Source: Myxococcota bacterium (GTDB lineage: Bacteria; Myxococcota; Kuafuiibacteriia; Kuafuiibacteriales; Kuafuiibacteriaceae). From it: 35,307 bases of DNA. The notes beneath the pieces were generated by a model. The model had not been told where the DNA came from, did not search any database, and worked only from the letters and a program-made list of their open reading frames with translations. The position numbers and the translations under genes were made by a program. The stretch covers positions 1 through 35,307 of the forward strand of contig JANQQN010000426.1 in assembly GCA_028289325.1 (NCBI GenBank), in the 5' to 3' direction. Below are positions 8,684 through 16,945 of this stretch, piece after piece (position 1 is the first letter of the stretch; each line of letters starts with the position of its first letter).

Positions 8684-8713
8684 GGCTCGACTTACCACCT
8701 CGGAGGCAGGGAT

Positions 8714-9340
8714 TCAGTTCGCGAGCGCCCCGTCGGCGATCCACTTGCGGACCGTCTCCAGGTCACAGAATGGGACCGGCGCCCCGGGCGGCATCGGGTC
8801 GCCGGCGCCGACCGGGTTCCGGTCCCGCATCACGACGTACAGCCGTGACGTATCGGGGGACCCGGGATCGACGATGAACGGCTCGGGGGCGCCCACGGTT
8901 CGCGTCGCTCCGAGGAGGTTCTGCCGTACGGCGGCCGCAGGCCCGATCAAGGTCAGACCGCCGGCCCCGGCCTGGCCGTGGCAAGTGCCCTGATTGCAGG
9001 AGGGCTGCCCGGGGGGGCCGAAGATGTTCGTTTGGATGAAGGCGAGGGTTGCGGGTTCCGTGCACTCGATGCCCGCGTCACCGGCATCGACGCCCGCGTC
9101 GATACCGGCGTCGACGAGCGGCGCCGCGTCGGGGACCTGACCCGCATCCACGGGACCGCGAATGGGCGCCACGGGCGCGCACGCCCCCGCGACACACCGA
9201 AAGCCGACCAAGCAGTTGTTGTCGTTAGGACAGGGCCACCCTTCGGTCCCCGGCGCGATGACCGGGTCCGCCGCCTCTTCGCTGCAGCGGACAATACCGA
9301 CAGCAAAGCAGCCGATCAGACATAACCGAACCCAGGCCAT
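8714..9340 (-). CDS. Exported protein with Cys-rich module, Asp-Ala-Gly repeats and c-haem-like domain
   Basis: A 208-residue exported protein: a hydrophobic N-terminus ending near Cys19 (no good lipobox), then a small module with spaced cysteines (WPCPNDNNCLVGFRCVAGAC, 36-54), then Val-Asp-Ala-Gly repeats (64-90) typical of myxobacterial surface proteins. The C-terminal 110 residues carry SCNQGTCHG, a CX4CH motif (C115, C120, H121), and a later DPMPPGAPV with Met183, arranged like a mono-haem cytochrome c with an unusually spaced haem-attachment site and a possible Met ligand. Alternatively these cysteines form a disulfide. The start at the ATG at 9340 is chosen because the frame upstream lies antisense to the DUF2330-like gene. 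It ends 30 bases before epmA on the same strand. Confidence 0.75.
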   Translation of the reverse strand: MAWVRLCLIGCFAVGIVRCSEEAADPVIAPGTEGWPCPNDNNCLVGFRCVAGACAPVAPIRGPVDAGQVPDAAPLVDAGIDAGVDAGDAGIECTEPATLAFIQTNIFGPPGQPSCNQGTCHGQAGAGGLTLIGPAAAVRQNLLGATRTVGAPEPFIVDPGSPDTSRLYVVMRDRNPVGAGDPMPPGAPVPFCDLETVRKWIADGALAN

Positions 9341-9417
9341 CCCGTACTCTAACGCAAGGCCGCGGGTGGGCTCAAATGCCACGCCTTCGCACCGTCGTCC
9401 GCGCCGCTGTCGCCCGG

Positions 9418-10743
9418 TCAGCTCGAGGACGCCTTGGCTTTGCGCTTGAACTGGACCCGGACGAAGTCTCGGCGCTGTTCTTCGGTGGTTCCGAACATCT
9501 GATAGGCGGCGATCGCGAGGGGGAGGAGGCCGGCCAGTCGCCCGACGCCGTCCAGTCGAACGAACCAGTAGCCGGCGACAATGATCGCGTAGGTCGGCCA
9601 CAGATACTTCACCCAGCCCGTGTCGTTCGTACGGCCCCCAAGCCACAGCAAAAACCAGGACTCGGGACTGAACAGCAGGGGCGTAAGGCCTAAGAGCAGG
9701 CACAACAAGACATCGGAGATGCTTCCTCGTCCGCCGAATCCCGGGATGTCCGGCGCATCGACGGCGGGCGTGAATCCGAGCTCCTGCCAGATCTCGATAC
9801 CGTGTCGAAACCGGTAGCGAACCAGCTGAGGCGTGGGGGGCAGCTGCAGGTCGAACGACCGGCTCAACGTTTCGGTCAGCGCGTCTCGCGCCTCGACCGC
9901 TCGGCTGAACACGCCCTCGAAGCGTCCTGGCCGCCCCCGGTCCTCTTCCCACGGACGCGAGATCCACTCGGTCGGAAACGTCGAAGACGCCAAGCGGCGG
10001 TCGGCGAGGGTCCAGACGGCGAACGGCGGCTCTTTGGGCAGCGCCCGGGGCTGCCGGAGCAGGGGTAGGAGCGCGAACTTGGACGGGAAACGGAATCGCA
10101 CCGGGGGGGTGATGGCGGTCGCGGTCCGGCTCGGCGCACGGTCGACGACGTCGAGTCCAACGAGCACCCAGCGGCGATTCAGCACGCCCGCGAAAGAGGA
10201 CTTGGTGATCTCCGACAGCACGATCCCCCGTTGGTCGCACCACGCCTGAAGAGCGGCGGGGACGATCATCTTTCCGGTGATGGTGGAGGTCTGTACCCGG
10301 CCCTCGAAGATCTGAGCGTCGGTCACCTCCAGCCGTCGGGGCTGGGCATCGGTCGCCGCATCGTTCCGCCCCGGGCCCCGCGTAGCCAGCGCCGCCAACC
10401 ACCAAGACACGCTGCTGGGACCGAACAGGTTATCGCGCACCGCGTAGTTGTACGGAGCCCGGATCCGGGTCTGCTGATCCAGCGTTTCGAAGGAGATGTC
10501 GGATTCGACAGAAATCTCCGGCGGCGCTGGGAATGGCTTGAGCCATCCGAAGCGCGCGGCGCGGCTGTCGACCTCGACGGTCTGAATCAAGGTCGTCGAA
10601 TCCGCGCGGTGGCTGACGACGGCTCGATAGTGGACCGGGCGGATGTCGGGGTCTCCAGGACCGACAAAGACCTCGGCCCGCGCGGCCGGACCGACGGAGA
10701 CGACCGCGAGTACCGCGATGGCGGCTGCGATTCGGATCCTCAT
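9418..10743 (-). CDS. DUF2330-like exported membrane protein
   Basis: A 441-residue protein with a clear Sec signal peptide (MRIRIAAAIAVLAVVSVGPAARA, cleavage predicted after ARA), so the ATG at 10743 is preferred over upstream in-frame starts (a GTG at 10749 is equally possible). The exported domain contains VEVDSRAARFGWLKPFPAPP, matching the 'W.lPlPa' core of DUF2330 proteins, whose function is unknown. Two or three hydrophobic segments lie near the C-terminus (about 353-378 and 392-430), followed by a basic cytoplasmic tail (VQFKRKAKASSS). It therefore looks like a large periplasmic domain anchored by a C-terminal hairpin. It is followed 77 bases later by the c-haem-like protein gene on the same strand; a joint envelope role is possible but not shown. 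Confidence 0.75.
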   Translation of the reverse strand: MRIRIAAAIAVLAVVSVGPAARAEVFVGPGDPDIRPVHYRAVVSHRADSTTLIQTVEVDSRAARFGWLKPFPAPPEISVESDISFETLDQQTRIRAPYNYAVRDNLFGPSSVSWWLAALATRGPGRNDAATDAQPRRLEVTDAQIFEGRVQTSTITGKMIVPAALQAWCDQRGIVLSEITKSSFAGVLNRRWVLVGLDVVDRAPSRTATAITPPVRFRFPSKFALLPLLRQPRALPKEPPFAVWTLADRRLASSTFPTEWISRPWEEDRGRPGRFEGVFSRAVEARDALTETLSRSFDLQLPPTPQLVRYRFRHGIEIWQELGFTPAVDAPDIPGFGGRGSISDVLLCLLLGLTPLLFSPESWFLLWLGGRTNDTGWVKYLWPTYAIIVAGYWFVRLDGVGRLAGLLPLAIAAYQMFGTTEEQRRDFVRVQFKRKAKASSS

Positions 10744-10885
10744 CGCCACCCGGGATCGTAGCCGGATCCTGGTCAAACCAAAATCGGGCAACCAAGGCCA
10801 AAGAGCGAGTGTCCCAATGCGGCGCCTTGCGCGACCCGGGAGAACTACAGCCGCACGTACTCGTAGTCGAGGTCGCGTTGGATGA

Positions 10886-11378
10886 GATTTCGTGGAGCTC
10901 GACGGTCTCGTGGAGGCCGCGGCGGGCCTTCCGCTGAGCCAACTGTTCGAGATCTACGGCGAAGCCTATTACCGGCGCTTGGAGCGCGAGGCGCTGGATC
11001 GCTTCTTCGAAGAGGACCGAGAGGGGGGGGATACTCGCGACCGGCGGGGGCATCGTCGCCGATCCCGTGTTGTGGGCCGAGCTGCGATCGCGAGCCCTGA
11101 CCGTGTGGCTCCGCGCCGAGCCGGAAGACCACTTCCGGCGGGTCATGGAGCAGGGCGACCTGCGGCCGATGAAGAACCGGCCGGGGGCTATGGCCGAGCT
11201 GAGGGCGCTGCTGGCCGCACGAAGCCCGCGGTATGCTCAGGCCCACCTGATCGTCGAGACATCCGCGCTCGGCCTCGACGGGGCGGTCGATGCCCTGTGC
11301 CGAGCGGCGTCCGCGGTTTCACCGACCGCGGGGCGGCGTGCCACCGAAGACGACACGCCCGCTATGGATCAGACATAA
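10886..11378 (+). pseudogene. Decayed shikimate-kinase-type gene (5'-truncated, frameshifted)
   Basis: Two frames together encode most of a shikimate-kinase-like domain of the kind fused to a helix-turn-helix in BoxR-type regulators. The first frame gives FVELDGLVEAAAGLPLSQLF and GEAYYRRLEREALDRFFEE. After a run of eight G (about 11025-11032) the reading continues one frame over as GILATGGGIVADP (substrate-binding GGG), TVWLRAEPEDHFRRV and the lid-like QGDLRPMKNRP, ending at a TAA after 11378. The N-terminal P-loop and any HTH domain are absent: a TGA (10883) precedes the first frame and no GxxGxGKS is found upstream in any frame. The G-run could be a sequencing slip, but the missing 5' half cannot, so I call it a pseudogene remnant. 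Confidence 0.75.
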
Positions 11379-11510
11379 CGGGCTCGGTTCGTCGTTTCCG
11401 TTCCTATCCCGCGCAACGTCGACCCGGGCCCCGCCGAGGATCCTGACCGCCACTGGAGCATCGGCCGCCACGGACGGCGACCGTTCGGTGGCCAGTGGGA
11501 AGGAAATCAC

Positions 11511-11948
11511 ATGAACGGAAATGGAATTCTTGGCCTGGCCGGCCGCGTGGGGACCGCTAGGCAGGGCATCGAAGGCCTGAACGGTCTGCGGGAGACGGAT
11601 TCGTCGTGCTGCTCGGACGACCCGTCGAAGATGGACATCAAGAAGCTGATCGAAGAGATCATGCGTCTGGTTAAGCAGCTGATGGCGTCCCAAGGGGCCG
11701 AACAAGGCGGCGAGGCCCAAGGCGGCGCGCCGGCCTCCGGGGGCGCACAGCAAGCGGGCGGGGCCGAAGGTGGGCTCAGCGAGATCGACTGGCTCAACGC
11801 CCTGATGGATGAGCTTCGCAAGCGCAATCCGCTGGCCGTCGAAAACGCGGCGCAGGCGATCCCCGGCGGCACGCAAGCGCTGACCGCGGCCGCCAACGCC
11901 ACCGCGGCCGCGTCGGCGCCGGTGGGACTGCCCAGCGGATTCGCCTGA
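11511..11948 (+). CDS. Gly/Ala/Gln-rich small protein with harpin-like layout
   Basis: A 145-residue protein with a good ribosome-binding site (GGAAGGAAA six bases before the ATG). It begins MNGNGILGLAGRV, has a CC pair (33-34), a strongly amphipathic helix (DIKKLIEEIMRLVKQLMASQ, 42-61), a GAEQGGEAQGG-type flexible linker (62-88), a second helix (EIDWLNALMDELRKR, 91-105) and an Ala-rich tail. This order, helix - Gly/Gln linker - helix, resembles harpins such as Hpa1, which are secreted by type III systems. There is no Sec signal peptide. Homology cannot be judged by eye in such low-complexity sequence, and no secretion genes are in the window. Function unknown; secretion is a hypothesis. Confidence 0.7.
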   Translation: MNGNGILGLAGRVGTARQGIEGLNGLRETDSSCCSDDPSKMDIKKLIEEIMRLVKQLMASQGAEQGGEAQGGAPASGGAQQAGGAEGGLSEIDWLNALMDELRKRNPLAVENAAQAIPGGTQALTAAANATAAASAPVGLPSGFA

Positions 11949-12082
11949 TCGCGCCTCGTTTGTGACGCCCGCGCCTCGTGTCGCCCCCGTCCGAAAAACG
12001 GGTGGTTGACAGGCCGGACCCTACCAGTAAAGTCGCCGACCTCGCCCGCCTGAGAGAGGCCGGCGTAAGGAGTCATCGCGCG

Positions 12083-12442
12083 ATGTCCAACCTGTCTGAT
12101 TTTCTTGAAGAAAACGGGATCGACCCTTCCGCCGTCGTGGCCCGATCGAAAGCCATGGAGAGCCGCGACGCCGGGGCGCGCGCGCTCGGTGTTCAGCGCG
12201 AGGCGGCTCGCCGGGCCAAAAAGAGCTACGATGAGCTCAGCCTCGGCAAGCCCGAGAGCCTCGGCCGGGGTGTGAGTTTGCGAACGCTCAACGAAGCGCT
12301 CGCTGGTCACAAGATCCCCCGCATCGGCCGCCGGAAGATCACGCGAGCGGTGAACGCGCTCCTCGTCGCGAAGAGCAAGGATGAGGTCGACTTCCGCGTG
12401 TTGTTCGGCGACGTCGGTTCCCGCAAAGGTAAGAGCAAGTAG
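12083..12442 (+). CDS. Small basic hypothetical protein
   Basis: A 119-residue basic protein. The start at 12083 is chosen for its AAGGAG ribosome-binding site ten bases upstream; in-frame codons back to 11978 lack one. The first 30 residues (SNLSDFLEENGIDPSAVVARSK) look like an N-terminal helical module. The middle is Arg/Lys-rich (ARRAKKSYDELSLGKP). The C-terminal half, SLGRGVSLRTLNEALAGHKI and RIGRRKITRAVNALL, looks like helix-turn-helix-type helices and may bind nucleic acid. The tail is Lys-rich (SRKGKSK). I do not recognise a named family, although the charge and size suggest a DNA- or RNA-associated protein. It lies between two other small genes on the same strand with gaps over 100 bases, so co-transcription is uncertain. 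Confidence 0.7.
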   Translation: MSNLSDFLEENGIDPSAVVARSKAMESRDAGARALGVQREAARRAKKSYDELSLGKPESLGRGVSLRTLNEALAGHKIPRIGRRKITRAVNALLVAKSKDEVDFRVLFGDVGSRKGKSK

Positions 12443-12533
12443 CCTGCCCTCCTTCGCCTAGTGCGGTAGATCATATGTCCTGAGCCCATTGCGAAGGACC
12501 TTGGATCGCCGTACTACTCGGAGACGGAAGGTT

Positions 12534-12553
12534 GCGTTGCGGCAGGGCAACGC
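12534..12553 (+). other. Perfect 7-bp hairpin upstream of the 12568 gene
   Basis: GCGTTGC and GCAACGC are separated by six bases, ending 14 bases before the GTG I assign as start. It would form a 5' leader hairpin if the gene starts at 12568, or part of the coding region if it starts further upstream. Function not known. Confidence 0.35.
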
Positions 12554-12567
12554 CCATATTCACGCTC

Positions 12568-13083
12568 GTGGGAGATGACCGGCCGAAGCGGAGCTGGCGC
12601 GAGATCGACCAATCTCGAGAGAAAGCCCGGCCCCGTCGAGACGAACGAGAGCGGGCTCGCGACAAAGCGAGCTCCAGCGCATCGTACAGTCGCTACAAGT
12701 CGCAGCTCGACCAGTTGTTCAAGCCTGGCGGAGCGGCGCTGCCCGAACACATTCGTGCGAAGATGGGCCCGGAAGACGGAGAGGCCAAGGCGCGTCGTGC
12801 GTTGCTCGACGCCCTTCGCGAAGCGCCGACCGAAGCCAATCTGAGCGCGTACCTCGAGCCAGGGCATCCGCTTCCCGATGAGCCCCGCTTTCTGATGGGA
12901 CTGCTGGCGATTCGCAACGAGGCCCTGATTCGGCCGGTGCTCGCGAAACTTCTCGACGTCGTCGAGTCCGGCCAGCGTCCCAATCGTATGCTGCTCATCC
13001 AGCGGTTGGAGGCCGCCCAGACCTTCGCCGAAGAGGCGGAGACCATCGACCTCATTCGAATGCTGCGCGCAGCGCTCGACTGA
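12568..13083 (+). CDS. Charged hypothetical protein
   Basis: A 171-residue protein starting at a GTG (12568) that opens the characteristic VGDDRPKRSWREIDQSR segment; a TTG/ATG-type start 36 bases earlier would add a stretch unlike the rest. Residues 1-45 are highly charged and probably disordered (EKARPRRDERERARDK). The C-terminal 110 residues are helical, with FLMGLLAIRNEALIRPVLAK and repeated Leu/Ala patterns that resemble HEAT-like helical pairs. No catalytic motif, membrane span or signal is seen. It precedes the next gene by 32 bases on the same strand, and the two are probably co-transcribed. I do not recognise a named family; the N-terminal Trp-Arg-Glu-Ile-Asp element is a useful search handle. 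Confidence 0.7.
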   Translation: MGDDRPKRSWREIDQSREKARPRRDERERARDKASSSASYSRYKSQLDQLFKPGGAALPEHIRAKMGPEDGEAKARRALLDALREAPTEANLSAYLEPGHPLPDEPRFLMGLLAIRNEALIRPVLAKLLDVVESGQRPNRMLLIQRLEAAQTFAEEAETIDLIRMLRAALD

Positions 13084-13115
13084 CGATCCGTGCGCACGAT
13101 GGCGCGGGAGGGTGC

Positions 13116-13709
13116 ATGACCAACCACGACCCCTCGGACGTTGAAGGTTTCTGGAGGTGGTTCGAGACCGAAGCGCCGGCGCTGGCCGAGATCGTTCAGG
13201 GCCGGCGTGTGGGCAACATCACCGAACAGATCGATGCGGCGCTGACCCGCTTCGGTCTGCCGCTCACCTACGAAGTGAGCGCGACCGAACAGGGGCCAGA
13301 GCTCGTCTTTACCGCGGCCGGTGATCCCCAGTGGGCCGACTTTCTGGATCGGATGGTGGCCGGGGCGCCGATGACGGCGTGGACCGTTCACCCCCAGCGG
13401 CCGCGGCGCCCGCTCGACGAGGCGGTCGCGATCGTGCGGGCGGTTTGCGGCGTCGATATCGGCGGCGCGCACTTTCAGGCCCGGATGCTCGACGGCCGGT
13501 TTCACCTTCGTTTTCTCGACGATGCGCTGTACGGGTTGCCCGAGCCGCGTCGCGAAGACGCCGCCGCGCTCTTTCTGGATTACGCGCTGGGCGAACGTCT
13601 CGCGACCTCCACCGTCCATGGGCTCGACTTCCAGCCGGCCGGAGAAGGCATCGCGATGCCCCTGATGATCAACGAGCTCATCCGCCGTGCGGCGCGCGAC
13701 GGCTCATAA
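13116..13709 (+). CDS. Hypothetical soluble protein (FWRWF N-terminus)
   Basis: A 197-residue acidic soluble protein with a GGGAGGG ribosome-binding site five bases before its ATG. The N-terminus, EGFWRWFETEAPALAEI (10-26), followed by a helix, a GLPLTYEVS strand and GPELVFTAAGDPQWADFL, looks like a compact alpha/beta domain. The second half has HFQARMLDGRFHLRFLDDAL and a DAAALFLDYALGERLATSTV helix. No signal peptide or membrane segment is present. I have seen the FW.WF...E opening in uncharacterised bacterial proteins, but no function is known to me. Its last six bases overlap the 3' end of the convergent TIR gene. It probably shares a transcript with the preceding gene. Confidence 0.7.
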   Translation: MTNHDPSDVEGFWRWFETEAPALAEIVQGRRVGNITEQIDAALTRFGLPLTYEVSATEQGPELVFTAAGDPQWADFLDRMVAGAPMTAWTVHPQRPRRPLDEAVAIVRAVCGVDIGGAHFQARMLDGRFHLRFLDDALYGLPEPRREDAAALFLDYALGERLATSTVHGLDFQPAGEGIAMPLMINELIRRAARDGS

Positions 13710-16700
13710 CGAAAAGAAGATCAGCATCAAGGTCGACACGATCAAGAGCGCCAAACCGAACGCGATGAGCACGGCTTGGAGGCTGCTCACGGCCGACGGC
13801 CGAGGCGGCAGCACCCGGTCCGCCCCGCTCGATCCGGCGGTCCCCATGGGGCCGTTGACGCCAAACGAAGCGTGCGAAGGGGGTTGGACGACCGGGAAGG
13901 CCTCGCCGGTGTCTTCGTCGTCATCGCCCCAGTCCGATGCCGGCGATTCGGCGCGAGGGGGGGAGCGCTTCGCCCCCGGGAGCGCTTCCATGGCCCGCGT
14001 TTGACCCACGCCGAAGGGATCGTTCGGCGCGGACGGATGGGCGTCGATATCGAGCGCTGGCGATTCGGCCAGAGGCGGTAGGGCTCGGTCGGGGGTGATC
14101 GCCGCTGTGGGCGGCTGATTGGGCGGTATGAGGTGCGGCCCGGGAACGTCGGCCACCCTGCCGCTCATCGAGCGAGGCACGTTCGACAAGAACTGAAAGT
14201 GGAAACGTGCCAGGTCGGCGGGAGGAAGGTTTCGGGCCGGATCTTGAGGCAACGGACGCTCCCAGAAGACGGGCCGAATATCTTGGCGCAACGCGATCGC
14301 GTACTCGACCTCATCGAGGACGTGGGTCGACGCCATCGCGTTCGACGACCAGAAGAGCTGGAAGATGTCCGCGGACCGGATCATCTCTTCGAGTCGGTCG
14401 GACCACACCTCTCCCGATCGGATGTCCAACAAGTCGAGCAGATATCGGTCGCCCAGGCTGCGGGCGAACGCTTCAAAAGACCGCACCACGTCGAGGTCCT
14501 TACGGCTGTAGGACGCGAAGATATTCCGGTAGCGCCGGCCGGTGTCCATCACGTTCGCCGCCGGCATGGCCATCGGGCCCTGGGTCTCCACCTTGAGCGC
14601 GAGGGCCACCTCGCCGACCAGAAGCGGTCCGTAATACACGCTCATGCCTCCGCGAAGGGTGCGGCCCGTCGCGGTGGATTTGGCGCGGAACTGGCACATA
14701 TGGACGTCTTCGTTCCATTCGAACGACGCCTGCGGAGGATTGAAGGTGACGTCTTCGACCGACGGAATCACGGTGAGGGTGCCCTCGCGCGGGATCGCGG
14801 CCTGCGCGTCGGCGGTGCCGGTCTTGAAGTCGTGGACGGCTTCGCCGAGCATGGCGGAAGCCATCGTCTGCACCTTGGCGACGGGGTCCGGCTGGTCGGG
14901 GGGCGCTTCGGGCCGTCGGTCGGACAGATGGGCAAAGAACAACACGTCGGACCAGCGGCCGGACAGGAGATGGGGGGGCCGATAGACGGTGAACTGAACG
15001 TTTTCGTCCAGCGCGGCTGGCGGCTCGTCGGCGCGCCGGGGCTCGTCGTTCGCGCGCTCCTCGGCGCGGCGGGGCTCGTCGGGGCGGTGGGGCTCTTCGT
15101 GCGCGGGCTCCTCGGCCGGAGCGCCTTCGAGCGACCGGGCATCGACATCGCTCTCGGCCGCGCCGACAAGCGGTTCGTCGACCAGGCCGCCGAGCAGGGT
15201 CTCGTCTTTCGCCTGGTCGGCCCACGAGGGGGTAGGTTCAGAGTCTCTTCGGTCCGACGGTGCCTCGATGTCGAACGACGGGAGCTTGGTCCGCGGTCGA
15301 AGCGCCTCGATCGGTGCCAGCACCGTCTGATCGTCGTCGCCGGGGATGCCGCCCTTGATGAACCGCTTGCCGGGGGCCGGCGTCGCGGGACCCGCATCGG
15401 CGCCCAACTGCTGCAGCAGTTCCCGGGCGGGCTCGAAGGTCGGGTCGTGGTGCAGGATCGCTTTCGCGCGCTCGATGGCCAGGTCGGTCAGGCCGTAACG
15501 GGCGAACGACTCGACCTCCGCCCACTCGCGCAGGTGTCGGTTCGCAGGATCGGGGCCATCCAGGTGGCCCGGTGATCGCGCCTGCGGCGGCTGTTCGGCG
15601 GGATCGGAGACCACGGGCGGCGGGCGGCGGGGCTCGACGACGGCCGGGTCCGCGTTTAGCGGCGGCGACTCGGCGGTTCGGGGCCGGGAGGCCAACGCTT
15701 CTCGCTCGTGGGGATCGAGCAGGAGGGTCTGGTCGGAAGGATCCGACGTCTCTTCGATCGGACCGGCGTCGCCGTTCGCGGGCGTCCAGTCTATCGGCTC
15801 CATCTGCAGCGTGTCGCCAGCGTTCGGGACGTCGGCGTCGACCGCCGCCGGCATCGCCGGGGGCGGGGTCGAAGAGCGAGGAGGGGTGGTGGGCGGCGCG
15901 ACCGGAGGGACCGTCACCGGTCGGCGCGCGCGACGTTGGAGGACCTTGGCCGGCGTCGGGGGCGCTCGCCGAGACGGCGCGAGGTGAGGTGGGTCTTGCG
16001 GACCGGGCGCGCCGGGGGGTCGGCGATGGCGTTGAACGCTCGAGTCGACGCTGCGCATGAGCTCGTCGAGGGACGGGCGGTCCTCGGGGCGTGCGCGCAG
16101 ACACCGTTGGGCGACGGCCCGCAGCTTGTCGCGCGGCGTTCCGAGATCCTTCGGGAGCCCTTCGAGCGCGACGAGCATGATCCGGCCAAAGCCGAAGACG
16201 TCGGCGGCGGCAGTGGGAAAGGATCCGTTCCCTTCGAGGTGAGCCACTGTTTCCGGGGCCCAGAACTGGGCGCGCGCGGCCTTGGTGAGCGCCCACCGAT
16301 CCCGGTCGCTTCGGACGGACGCCGCGACGAACAGGTCGAGGCCGGGCCGAAGGATGGTGATCGTTCCCTGGTCGGTCACGATGACCTGCGACGGCCGCAG
16401 CGCGCCGTGGATCAGCCCCGCCCCGTGGAGCTGAAGAAGAGCGTCGAGACTCCTCATGAGGAGCCCGACGACGTCAGCCAGGGTCGCTTCGCGGTCAGCC
16501 GACCACTCGGCCTCGATGGGCCACCCGTCTATCCATGGGCAGGCGAGGAATCCCCCTCGAGGATCGCGGCCGATGGCGATCGGCGTGGGGCCCCAAGGAA
16601 GCCGGGGTTCGGTCCGAGCGAGCTGGCCCCAGTCGATCCAAGCCTGCAGTCCATCCTGCAAGGACGTTTCGTCCGGCCAACGCACGAACAGCCGCACGTA

Positions 16701-16826
16701 GCTTTCGATCTGAAGCTCACGGTCGAGCGCCCGGTAGGCGGGACCGAGCACTCGAGCCCGCTGTTGGGTGACCAGCGAGTATCGCTCTTGGACCAGCGCT
16801 CCGATGTGCTCCTGGCCGAAGCGCAC
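13704..16826 (-). CDS. Pseudokinase - TPR-like - TIR domain protein with C-terminal membrane anchor
   Basis: A 1040-residue multidomain protein. Residues about 14-265 have a protein-kinase fold, but the catalytic loop reads HGALRPSQV (140-148, no HRD Asp), the DFG site reads LRPG (159-162), and no VAIK lysine is evident, so it is a pseudokinase. A Pro-rich disordered region follows, then one TPR-like helix pair (about 430-475), more low-complexity sequence, and a beta-rich domain (FTVYRPPHLLSG ... SVYYGPLLVGEV) that commonly precedes TIR domains in bacteria. The TIR domain (about 765-885) begins NIFASYSRKD and has DIRSGEVWSDRLEEMIRSAD, IFQLFWSS and VLDEVEYA; E839 or E841 would be the NADase glutamate. 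The last 23 residues (LIAFGLALLIVSTLMLIFF) form a tail anchor. The start is a GTG; an in-frame TAG lies just upstream. Confidence 0.88.
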   Translation of the reverse strand: MRFGQEHIGALVQERYSLVTQQRARVLGPAYRALDRELQIESYVRLFVRWPDETSLQDGLQAWIDWGQLARTEPRLPWGPTPIAIGRDPRGGFLACPWIDGWPIEAEWSADREATLADVVGLLMRSLDALLQLHGAGLIHGALRPSQVIVTDQGTITILRPGLDLFVAASVRSDRDRWALTKAARAQFWAPETVAHLEGNGSFPTAAADVFGFGRIMLVALEGLPKDLGTPRDKLRAVAQRCLRARPEDRPSLDELMRSVDSSVQRHRRPPGAPGPQDPPHLAPSRRAPPTPAKVLQRRARRPVTVPPVAPPTTPPRSSTPPPAMPAAVDADVPNAGDTLQMEPIDWTPANGDAGPIEETSDPSDQTLLLDPHEREALASRPRTAESPPLNADPAVVEPRRPPPVVSDPAEQPPQARSPGHLDGPDPANRHLREWAEVESFARYGLTDLAIERAKAILHHDPTFEPARELLQQLGADAGPATPAPGKRFIKGGIPGDDDQTVLAPIEALRPRTKLPSFDIEAPSDRRDSEPTPSWADQAKDETLLGGLVDEPLVGAAESDVDARSLEGAPAEEPAHEEPHRPDEPRRAEERANDEPRRADEPPAALDENVQFTVYRPPHLLSGRWSDVLFFAHLSDRRPEAPPDQPDPVAKVQTMASAMLGEAVHDFKTGTADAQAAIPREGTLTVIPSVEDVTFNPPQASFEWNEDVHMCQFRAKSTATGRTLRGGMSVYYGPLLVGEVALALKVETQGPMAMPAANVMDTGRRYRNIFASYSRKDLDVVRSFEAFARSLGDRYLLDLLDIRSGEVWSDRLEEMIRSADIFQLFWSSNAMASTHVLDEVEYAIALRQDIRPVFWERPLPQDPARNLPPADLARFHFQFLSNVPRSMSGRVADVPGPHLIPPNQPPTAAITPDRALPPLAESPALDIDAHPSAPNDPFGVGQTRAMEALPGAKRSPPRAESPASDWGDDDEDTGEAFPVVQPPSHASFGVNGPMGTAGSSGADRVLPPRPSAVSSLQAVLIAFGLALLIVSTLMLIFFSL

Positions 16827-16945
16827 AGCACGTGGACTCTAGCGCATCTATGGGGGGCGTAGAAGGCGCACCTCGGGCCGGGCGGTCCGAGGGCGGGGTG
16901 GGGGTTCGCCGGCGCTCGCCCCCCGCTTGAGGGGGCGTTAGGCCC
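16827..16945. promoter_or_regulatory. Divergent intergenic region with RBS-masking hairpin
   Basis: These 119 bases separate the TIR protein gene and the TAXI-domain gene and must hold both promoters; no clear -35/-10 pair is visible in this GC-rich sequence. A perfect hairpin at 16917-16937 (CGCCCCC, 7-base loop, GGGGGCG) covers GAGGGGG, the only likely ribosome-binding site for the GTG at 16946, so translation of the TAXI gene may be damped by this structure. Confidence 0.35.

Noticed and set aside
9070-9150. Short tandem repeats that might suggest CRISPR or a minisatellite
   Set aside because: They encode the Val-Asp-Ala-Gly repeats of the exported protein in frame; there are no spacers.
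9341-10405. N-terminal extension of the c-haem-like protein
   Set aside because: This part is an antiphase reading of the DUF2330-like gene on the same strand; the export signal starts at 9340.
14133-15575. A 480-codon open frame on the plus strand inside the TIR gene
   Set aside because: It lies opposite the kinase-TIR protein, has no recognisable domain and is rich in Arg/Gly/Val as expected from antisense codons.
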